Assembly (NCBI GenBank): GCA_025922715.1 | Contig: JAICHH010000121.1 | Coordinates: 1 to 5,506, forward strand | Direction: 5' to 3' | Source: Nitrososphaeraceae archaeon | GTDB taxonomy: Archaea; Thermoproteota; Nitrososphaeria; Nitrososphaerales; Nitrososphaeraceae | DNA length: 5,506 bases | Part shown: one piece after another, positions 1 to 5,035 of the stretch | Layout: every line of letters starts with the position of its first letter | Position numbering within the stretch: position 1 is the first letter of the stretch | Notes under the pieces: generated by a model | What the model saw: the letters and a program-made list of their open reading frames with translations, nothing else | Told to the model about the DNA's origin: nothing | The model's database searches: none | Made by a program: the position numbers and the translations under genes

Positions 1-1232
1 ATATGAGTTGCAGTATCTCTATAATGTGAGAATATTAAAATTTGAGAACTCATGCTATCATTTAATAATACATTGGGGTTTTTAGTTGCAGAAGTATCTA
101 ATTTTTCTTTTTTACATAGATCAAGAATATAAATGAGTTTAGGATGTTCAGTAATATTTTCTAATAGTTTGAAAATATCCTTCATTCGGGGATCTTTCAG
201 AATTAAAGAATGTGCTTTTCCTTCGCTTGATTCCATTCTTTTTATAAATGTTTTTAGAGAAAATGGTCCTTGACTTTCTATTAGTTCTATACAGTACATC
301 AAAGATAGAGCAGCAGATTGATTCAACAGAGCTAGATATAATGGCCCTTTTTCTTCATTTAACGTAAACTTTAAATTTCTTTGTAGCATCTCTGCAAGTT
401 CTAATAAATCTCTTTTAAATACATAGTCTATATTATTTTTTTTTATTAATCCTCTAAAAATTAACCATCGTAATTTTTCTTGTAACATAGATTTGAATAA
501 CAGTATAATTTGTCTATATTTTTCTGATAATTCTAGAAATTCCCATTTTAATTCTATAGGGTTAACATATGGTTTGACATCAGTATCTTCTTCATTTCGA
601 TATTCAATGTGTTCTATGTAAAGATTATTACAGATTTGTTGTATTCTGTTTTTGTCAGAGCCAGGACTTGCAGTCATAGCTACAATAAGAGGATTTGATG
701 ATTGTTCCATATATTTTTTAGAAATAAGAGTGTAAGCATAATCTTTTATAGCTCTATGAGCTTCATCGAAAACTATCAATCCAAAATCCTTCAAGTTTAA
801 ACGTGACTCATTCAAATCATTTCTTATTACTTCTGGTGTAGCAAAAATCAATTTTATTGTTTTATTATCCCATACCATTTTTCGTGTTGAGGGAGAAATT
901 TTACCTGTTACCAATATTTTTTGATCATCCAATACTTTAAGAAATGAAGAAAAAGATAACAAGTGTTGTAATACCAATGGACGAGTTGGTGCCATTATTA
1001 AGATTCTACTTTGTTTATAATTATATAAAATTTCAGCACAGATCAGTGCAGAAATAACAGTTTTACCTAGAGAAGTAGGTAGAACAATTAAGGAATTTTT
1101 ATCTTTTGATAAATTAAAAATAATATTCTGATACAATCTAGACTCAATAGAATTATTTTTGATAAGTGGATGTACTATGAATCTCTGCATTTCATGTATG
1201 CTTTCTTCTTTTTTATTTCTAAAGTCTGACAT
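1..1232 (-). CDS. hef: Hef/FANCM-type SF2 DNA helicase, C-terminal part beyond the left edge
   Basis: This is an open frame of 410 full codons from ATG at 1232 down to the left edge, with no stop, so the 3' end of the gene is missing. The start has no in-frame ATG upstream and sits about 27 bases below a TATA-like element. Seen: a fold-entry segment HPLIKNNSIESRLYQ (residues 21-35), Walker A LPTSLGKT (51-58), motif Ia APTRPLVLQH (81-90), motif Ib ATPEVIRND (131-139), DEAH box (156-159) within IVFDEAHRA, motif III TASPGS (187-192), then IEHIEYR and DVKPYV. A helical region of about 150 residues follows, matching the inserted thumb-like domain of archaeal Hef. The start of helicase domain 2 (ILIFSHYRDTA) lies at residues 398-408. 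Family knowledge: Hef remodels stalled or branched replication forks by ATP-driven unwinding, and euryarchaeal versions carry a C-terminal XPF nuclease. Whether a nuclease follows here cannot be seen. Walker A has Ser where many Hef proteins have Gly. Hef is a firm family call; the exact ortholog is less certain. Confidence 0.86.
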   Translation of the reverse strand, partial: MSDFRNKKEESIHEMQRFIVHPLIKNNSIESRLYQNIIFNLSKDKNSLIVLPTSLGKTVISALICAEILYNYKQSRILIMAPTRPLVLQHLLSFSSFLKVLDDQKILVTGKISPSTRKMVWDNKTIKLIFATPEVIRNDLNESRLNLKDFGLIVFDEAHRAIKDYAYTLISKKYMEQSSNPLIVAMTASPGSDKNRIQQICNNLYIEHIEYRNEEDTDVKPYVNPIELKWEFLELSEKYRQIILLFKSMLQEKLRWLIFRGLIKKNNIDYVFKRDLLELAEMLQRNLKFTLNEEKGPLYLALLNQSAALSLMYCIELIESQGPFSLKTFIKRMESSEGKAHSLILKDPRMKDIFKLLENITEHPKLIYILDLCKKEKLDTSATKNPNVLLNDSMSSQILIFSHYRDTATH

Positions 1233-1255
1233 ATGGCAAATGTATTTATTAAAAA

Positions 1256-1263
1256 TAATATAT
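1256..1263 (-). promoter_or_regulatory. Putative TATA element of hef
   Basis: Read on the minus strand this is ATATATTA, centred about 27 bases before the ATG at 1232. That is the spacing expected for archaeal TBP/TFB promoters giving leaderless transcripts. No Shine-Dalgarno sequence precedes the ATG, which fits leaderless translation. The surrounding DNA is so AT-rich that TATA-like strings are common, so the call rests mainly on spacing. Confidence 0.45.
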
Positions 1264-1333
1264 TGTACTAAATAATTTAATTCTTTTTGTTTAATTTTAT
1301 AATAATTTATTATTGATTAATATAAAATATATT

Positions 1334-1363
1334 TAATATTTTTGATAATTATCAAAAATATTA
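1334..1363. repeat. Perfect 30-bp palindrome upstream of hef
   Basis: The left arm TAATATTTTTGATAA (1334-1348) is the exact reverse complement of 1349-1363, with no spacer and no mismatch. Symmetry stops at 1333/1364. The central core is TTTGATAATTATCAAA. It lies about 100 bp upstream of the hef start and about 117 bp past the xpb stop. No T-run follows it on the minus strand, so it does not look like an xpb terminator. A dimeric-regulator operator or a cruciform-forming site is plausible. The function is inferred. Confidence 0.8.
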
Positions 1364-1440
1364 CCAAAATTATCTATATTTACTCGAAATATAAAACAAT
1401 ATTTACTATTAGTGATATATACTAGGAACATAAGAATTAT

Positions 1441-1467
1441 TGTATTAATAATTGTATTAATAATTGT
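1441..1467. repeat. 12-bp tandem repeat, about 2.25 copies
   Basis: The unit TGTATTAATAAT occurs twice head to tail (1441-1452 and 1453-1464), followed by a partial TGT. It begins 13 bases past the xpb stop, in that gene's 3' flank. It is low-complexity AT-rich sequence and may be a slippage product. No function is assigned. Confidence 0.7.
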
Positions 1468-1479
1468 TAAAGTATATAA

Positions 1480-2856
1480 TCATATATTTTTTAACGCTTG
1501 TTTTCGTCTAATACTTGTATTAATTTCACTTGTTCCTGACGATATAATTTCTATAAGTTTTGCATTTTTATTATTGGGTTTTGTTCTTAGTAAACGTCCA
1601 AGTCTTTGAATAAATTCTCTTTTGCTTCCAGTCCCACTAACTATTATTCCTATTTCAGCATCAGGAACATCAACTCCTTCATCTAAAACTTTTGAAGTTA
1701 CTAAAACTAGATATCTGCCATCTCTAAAGCCATTTAATGCATCTTCTCTTTCTTGTTTACTAGACTTATGAGTTATAAAAGGAATTAGAAATTTATTGGA
1801 AATTAAATAAACTAATTTATTATGTTGTGTAAATATAATTGTTTTCATATGTGGATTTTCTATAAGAATTTTACGCAATTCTTCAATTTTAGATTCGCTA
1901 TTTAATGCAATATCTAAAGCTTTATTCCTTGCCAGTAATGCATTTCGAGCATACTGATTTTTTCCTGATATCATAATTAATTTTTGAAATCCAATTTGAC
2001 CATATCTAATTCCTAGTTGTTGTAAATAAGACAAATATTGATCGTAATTTTTGTGATATTCTATTTCCTCTTCAGGTAATAACTTAACATATCTTTTCTC
2101 TATTATAAAAGATGCAATATGTTTATCCTTGGCTAACTCATTAACGGATGACTGATATACTATTCCTCCAACTAACCTAGGAAAATCTAAATGTAGATTA
2201 TCTTCACGTTCATATGTGGCTGTCAAACCTAATCTATATGGAGATATAAATTGTTCTGCAATAGTTCTGTATCCTGGTGCAGCCAAATGATGTAACTCAT
2301 CAAATATTACAAATGCAAATTTGTTTCCTATAAATGCTGAGCGAATAAAAGCTGAATCATATGTACATACAGTGATACCTGTGATGTTAGATATACCTCC
2401 ACCAATATTTCCAATTTCTATTTTTTGAAAATATTTTGATAAAAATTTTGTCCATTGCTCCATCAGATCCAAGGTTGGAACTACAATCAGTGTAGAAGAA
2501 TTTACCATTTCGATTAATTTGATTGCTATTATAGTCTTTCCTGAACCTGTAGGTAATATTATACATCCTTTCTTTCCTGCAGTAATCCAATTTTCAATTG
2601 CTTTTTTTTGATAGGATCGTAATGATAATCGTATATTTTCAATTTTCAAATTCGGAAGAGGAATTAAATCCATAACATTATTGTTATATTGAATACCACT
2701 ATTTTGCAAATATGTAATAATATCTTGATAATGTAATGCTTGTGCTCGTAATTGATTTGTTCTTGGATCTATTAATGAGTAGGGAATTTGATTTATTCCA
2801 GAAATAACAATAGAACCCTTATCATAGTAAAGATTTACTTTAGTATTTATAGACAA
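1480..2856 (-). CDS. xpb: XPB-type (RAD25) SF2 DNA repair helicase, TTG start
   Basis: The protein has 458 residues, the usual size for archaeal XPB. The first 70 or so, with LYYDKGSIVISG at 9-20, match the damage-recognition domain. Helicase domain 1 has SYQKKAIENW (81-90), Walker A LPTGSGKT (101-108), motif Ia VVPTLDL (125-131), DELHH (186-190) and LTATYERED (211-219), which includes the XPB-specific RED motif at 217-219. A charged helical thumb-like insert follows at about 260-325. Domain 2 has IIFTQHNK (340-347), VTSKVLDEGVDVPDA (386-400) and QRLGRLLR (417-424). All catalytic motifs are intact. Family knowledge: XPB is an ATP-driven DNA translocase that opens damaged DNA in nucleotide excision repair, and in many archaea it partners the nuclease Bax1. 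No bax1 gene is next to it here. The start must be TTG at 2856: the preceding codon is TAA, and the first in-frame ATG (residue 62) would remove most of the N-terminal domain. hef follows on the same strand 247 bp downstream. Confidence 0.92.
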   Translation of the reverse strand: MSINTKVNLYYDKGSIVISGINQIPYSLIDPRTNQLRAQALHYQDIITYLQNSGIQYNNNVMDLIPLPNLKIENIRLSLRSYQKKAIENWITAGKKGCIILPTGSGKTIIAIKLIEMVNSSTLIVVPTLDLMEQWTKFLSKYFQKIEIGNIGGGISNITGITVCTYDSAFIRSAFIGNKFAFVIFDELHHLAAPGYRTIAEQFISPYRLGLTATYEREDNLHLDFPRLVGGIVYQSSVNELAKDKHIASFIIEKRYVKLLPEEEIEYHKNYDQYLSYLQQLGIRYGQIGFQKLIMISGKNQYARNALLARNKALDIALNSESKIEELRKILIENPHMKTIIFTQHNKLVYLISNKFLIPFITHKSSKQEREDALNGFRDGRYLVLVTSKVLDEGVDVPDAEIGIIVSGTGSKREFIQRLGRLLRTKPNNKNAKLIEIISSGTSEINTSIRRKQALKNI

Positions 2857-2894
2857 TTAATATATTATACAACTATCTCTTAAAAAGAAATCGT

Positions 2895-2916
2895 ATTCAA
2901 TATATATATCTTGAAT
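2895..2916. repeat. Near-perfect 22-bp palindrome between the zinc-ribbon gene and xpb
   Basis: The arms ATTCAA (2895-2900) and TTGAAT (2911-2916) flank an ATATATAT core with one mismatched pair (2901/2910). It begins 15 bases past the stop of the small membrane-protein gene and ends about 39 bases upstream of the xpb TTG. On the minus strand it is followed by a T-rich stretch (2881-2889). It could therefore be a hairpin terminator for the upstream gene, or the core promoter or operator of xpb, with the AT core doubling as a TATA box. Confidence 0.6.
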
Positions 2917-2930
2917 TTATATATAGTAAT

Positions 2931-3275
2931 TTAATATGTAGGGCTTTTTCTCCATGCAAAAATCATAAAAATGAATGGAATTAAGAGTATGGCAGTAGCA
3001 ATAAGAACAGGTTGCATTATTACATTATCGACTGGAATTCCAACAGCATAAAAATAAGGAAATGGATATAATCCTGAAACAAAAAACCATATTGCTACAA
3101 CCATAAGAATGTAAGGACCATTTCTTCTTAGAAATCCTGGAGGTTTTTTATTGGAAAATGCACATCTTTTGCATTTTCTTTCAGATAGAATCAAACATGA
3201 AGTACATACTGTTTGATTACAATATGCACAGATTACTTCACCAAATCTAGATCCACATATATAACATTGAATCAA
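2931..3275 (-). CDS. Small zinc-ribbon protein with two membrane segments, function unknown
   Basis: This is a 114-residue protein that I do not recognise by function. The N-terminal 40 residues hold four CxxC pairs (C4/C7, C16/C19, C24/C27, C35/C38). This spacing suits a two-zinc cross-brace or B-box/RING-like fold. A basic stretch (KKPPGFLRR, 43-51) is followed by two hydrophobic segments at about 54-73 and 86-107, with a short loop rich in Pro, Phe and Tyr between them. The likely topology is a cytoplasmic zinc module anchored by a membrane hairpin. The start is TTG at 3275: only six sense codons separate it from an upstream in-frame TGA, none of them ATG, and the first in-frame ATG (about residue 58) would lose the whole zinc module. 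It lies 74 bp upstream of xpb on the same strand, so co-transcription is possible. Similar small CxxC-plus-membrane proteins occur as conserved hypotheticals in archaea. A role in membrane-linked regulation or protein quality control would be speculation. Confidence 0.8.
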   Translation of the reverse strand: MIQCYICGSRFGEVICAYCNQTVCTSCLILSERKCKRCAFSNKKPPGFLRRNGPYILMVVAIWFFVSGLYPFPYFYAVGIPVDNVIMQPVLIATAILLIPFIFMIFAWRKSPTY

Positions 3276-3292
3276 TAATAATAGTAAATATA

Positions 3293-3318
3293 GTCATAAT
3301 GACGTATTTAATATTTAT
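3293..3318 (-). promoter_or_regulatory. Putative promoter of the zinc-ribbon gene with an overlapping inverted repeat
   Basis: On the minus strand an AT-rich TATA-like stretch, 3306-3318, lies 31-43 bases before the TTG start. It would place transcription start roughly 10-15 bases upstream of the gene. Just downstream is an 11-bp inverted repeat, GTCAT-A-ATGAC (3293-3303), in the expected initiation region, a position where a bound repressor would block transcription. Both calls are pattern-based and weak. Confidence 0.3.
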
Positions 3319-3408
3319 TAGATGTTTATATTTATTTATTCCATTCTAAAAAAAGATTTTACGAAAATTACTTAAAGTTCAAATAGCAAAATTTCCTTTA
3401 CAAAACAA

Positions 3409-3480
3409 AATAAAATAAACAAAAAAAAAATAAAATAAAATAATGTTTGAAATTCTTTCTTTTCTTTTCTTTTATTTTAT
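3409..3480 (-). terminator. Oligo-T terminator region downstream of amoC
   Basis: Read in the direction of amoC, the stop codon is followed by a purine-rich A/G tract (about 3450-3476). Then come repeated TTTTA units, an uninterrupted run of ten T (3421-3430) and further T-rich sequence. Archaeal RNA polymerase terminates at such T-runs without needing a GC-rich hairpin. In addition, 3430-3439 (ATAAAATAAA) is the exact inverse of 3471-3480, so an AT-only hairpin spanning the stop codon could form just before the T-run. This should separate amoC transcripts from the genes to the left. Confidence 0.75.
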
Positions 3481-4040
3481 GGTATAGATCTGCTGTATAA
3501 TTTTCCTTCTAATGCTAGCTTGTACATTTCTGCAACGTATGGATTCTTTCCTGGTGTTTCAGCTCCAAGTTCAACTAAACGTGCATAGACTCTTACTACA
3601 TATGCAAGAGCACCCATGAAAGCTACAACTACACCCATGTTAAACATCCAGTGGTTAGGAACTGAGAAGATTTCTTCTACGAACCAAAAGTGCCACATCT
3701 CGTTAATACCTATTGTGAACATTGTGGCTAGGTAACCAATAATGGTTATCTTTAAGCCGGTATTCATAGAGTTATTTGGACCTCTTAGAACTGGAACTCT
3801 TCTGTCATACATTGCAACAAATCCCCATCCTAATGGTAATGCAATGAAGTGACTGTATAACCACCAATGAGCTGGTGTAAATGCAGAATCACGTATAGCT
3901 GTTTGATGCAATGATCCATCAACAAAGTTGTCGACTTCTACTGATGCAGCAATAGAACCTAGCATAATTACCATTATGTAGATCTTTTTTAGTCTTTGAA
4001 TTTCGACTTCTTTTGGTATTAATGCGGGCATCTGAGCCAT
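3477..4040 (-). CDS. amoC: Ammonia monooxygenase subunit C (archaeal AmoC)
   Basis: The protein has 187 residues, full length for archaeal AmoC, from MAQMPALIPK to LYSRSIP. AmoC is a membrane subunit of the copper enzyme that oxidises ammonia to hydroxylamine, the first step of archaeal nitrification. About four to five hydrophobic segments are visible (around 18-35, 57-78, 97-112 and 131-153). Two metal-ligand sets known from the particulate methane/ammonia monooxygenase family can be placed: D41, H45 and H58 (D-x3-H-x12-H, the CuC site) and N113, H117 and H130 (N-x3-H-x12-H, matching the CuD site, whose second gap is one residue longer in methanotroph PmoC). The open frame extends 22 codons further upstream, but ATG 4040 is chosen because archaeal AmoC proteins begin MAQMPALIP and the extension would cover the TATA element. 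amoA, amoB and amoX are not beside it: about 1 kb of non-coding DNA lies upstream and a terminator downstream. amoC is therefore monocistronic here and could be one of several copies. Confidence 0.98.
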   Translation of the reverse strand: MAQMPALIPKEVEIQRLKKIYIMVIMLGSIAASVEVDNFVDGSLHQTAIRDSAFTPAHWWLYSHFIALPLGWGFVAMYDRRVPVLRGPNNSMNTGLKITIIGYLATMFTIGINEMWHFWFVEEIFSVPNHWMFNMGVVVAFMGALAYVVRVYARLVELGAETPGKNPYVAEMYKLALEGKLYSRSIP

Positions 4041-4068
4041 ATTTGTAAATATATACTCTTCAAAGTAG

Positions 4069-4076
4069 AATATAAA
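4069..4076 (-). promoter_or_regulatory. Putative amoC core promoter (TATA element)
   Basis: The minus strand reads TTTATATT, centred about 32 bases before the amoC ATG. Transcription would then start only about 5-6 bases upstream of the codon, giving a nearly leaderless message. No Shine-Dalgarno sequence lies within the preceding 15 bases. A second AT-rich stretch at 4099-4119 could serve an alternative, longer-leader transcript. Confidence 0.55.
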
Positions 4077-4141
4077 GGTGTACTTGTAAAAACTATTGAT
4101 ATACATATAAATATTATATTAAGATATATCTATTTACTAAA

Positions 4142-4171
4142 TATTATATGATATTCATCACTATTATATGA
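4142..4171. repeat. 10-bp direct repeat spaced 20 bp, upstream of amoC
   Basis: TATTATATGA occurs at 4142-4151 and again at 4162-4171, a start-to-start distance of 20 bp or about two helical turns. Both copies would thus present to the same face of the DNA. They lie about 100-130 bp upstream of the amoC start, where an activator could bind. AT-rich background weakens the case. Confidence 0.45.
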
Positions 4172-4201
4172 GATTTAGAGTTAATGTGAATTAATCATCA
4201 A

Positions 4202-4223
4202 TGATAATCACTAATGATTATCA
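4202..4223. repeat. 9-bp inverted repeat with 4-bp spacer upstream of amoC
   Basis: TGATAATCA (4202-4210) and TGATTATCA (4215-4223) are exact reverse complements separated by CTAA. The element is 162-183 bp upstream of the amoC ATG. Its half-site TGATAAT/ATTATCA is the same as the core of the 30-bp palindrome in front of hef (1343-1354). It resembles a site for a dimeric regulator, and the sequence is loosely reminiscent of bacterial Fur boxes. Regulator and function are unknown. Confidence 0.6.
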
Positions 4224-5005
4224 ACTATTCTTAACTATACAATATCAAAATTGATAGTGCCAATTAATAGCTTGTTTAATAACTTTTTCTAGGTTTGGCA
4301 TATTAATATAATAAAAAATCGAATTTTGAAGGAAATTTATTTTACATTCCTTAACTTTATATTCTTCTCTATTTATTATTGTGTCTATTATTCTTCATTA
4401 CAATAACTATTAATACTATAAAGATGTATCTATTAAATTTAAAAGACATAACATTTAATTTTGTTCTCTCATTAAGATTGTTATTTGAATAATAGTTTAT
4501 GTAACCTAATTAAAGAATTCAGTAGTTTTACAATGAATATACAATACAAATTGGCATCAAATTCAATTATTATTCATTAGTTTGGTTGAATTATTGATTT
4601 TACTACTATGCAAATCAATGTGATATAATTTATTTATAATCTGTAACTCATTTTAGAGATTAGTAATACTTAATATCTAAAATTATTTAGGCGGTTCTCA
4701 AGAATTTATTAAATTTGTTTGTTTCACTTATTTTACTATCAGTTACATAATTAGTTGTACTTATTCAAACAAGTTTTGATATTTAATAGAATAGGTTTTA
4801 GTTATTTTTCTTTAATTCTTAGTAAGTTTATGTAATTAATCATTTTGATTAGTTATATTCTTTATGACTTCATTGAAAATCATATTTTGAAGATGCAATT
4901 ACTTTAATTGGATAGTAATCAAAACTTCTTCAATTATTAAGTAAATTATCAATATTTCAAAAAATTTTATAGACTTTTTAAATCGTAAAAACAAGTAGGA
5001 AAGAG

Positions 5006-5013
5006 ATAAATAA
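5006..5013 (+). promoter_or_regulatory. Putative TATA element of the secreted-protein gene
   Basis: ATAAATAA, preceded by a purine-rich GGAAAGAG that could act as a BRE, is centred about 26 bases before the ATG at 5036. This predicts a leaderless transcript. No ribosome binding site lies just before the start codon. Confidence 0.5.
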
Positions 5014-5035
5014 TATTTATTTATTCTAACATACT

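Larger units (their letters stand above)
4041..5035. other. About 1 kb of gene-free, AT-rich DNA between divergent amoC and the secreted-protein gene
   Basis: No open frame of useful length, tRNA, rRNA or transposase remnant is visible on either strand. The ends hold the two divergent promoters. The amoC-proximal 180 bp hold the direct and inverted repeats described separately. From about 4224 to 5000 I see only AT-rich sequence with scattered short symmetries, such as AAGGAA (4329-4334) facing TTCCTT (4347-4352). It may be a long regulatory region, host an untranslated RNA, or be the eroded remains of a gene. None of these can be decided from the sequence alone. Confidence 0.7.

Noticed and set aside
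1334..1363. Intrinsic terminator of xpb
   Set aside because: It is 117 bp past the xpb stop and has no T-run after the palindrome on the minus strand, so a terminator role is not supported.
1412..1609. Plus-strand open frame of 65 codons with hydrophobic content
   Set aside because: Much of it is antisense to the C-terminus of xpb, and the hydrophobic run comes from the AT-rich 12-bp tandem repeat. It has no recognisable domain or good start context.
2387..2590. Minus-strand open frame of 67 codons
   Set aside because: It lies wholly inside xpb in another frame, across the Walker A region. The xpb frame has all helicase motifs, so this is a shadow.
3276..3300. ATG at 3300 as a start for the zinc-ribbon protein
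   Set aside because: It is in a different frame and stops after 16 codons. The CxxC-containing frame can only begin at TTG 3275.
4041..4106. 22-codon N-terminal extension of amoC from ATG 4106
   Set aside because: Archaeal AmoC begins at MAQMPALIP. The extension is aromatic low-complexity sequence and would overlap the likely TATA element and transcription start.
4681..4720. Possible tRNA fragment around GGCGGTTCTCAAGAA
   Set aside because: The short T-arm-like string has no matching acceptor, anticodon or D-arm around it.
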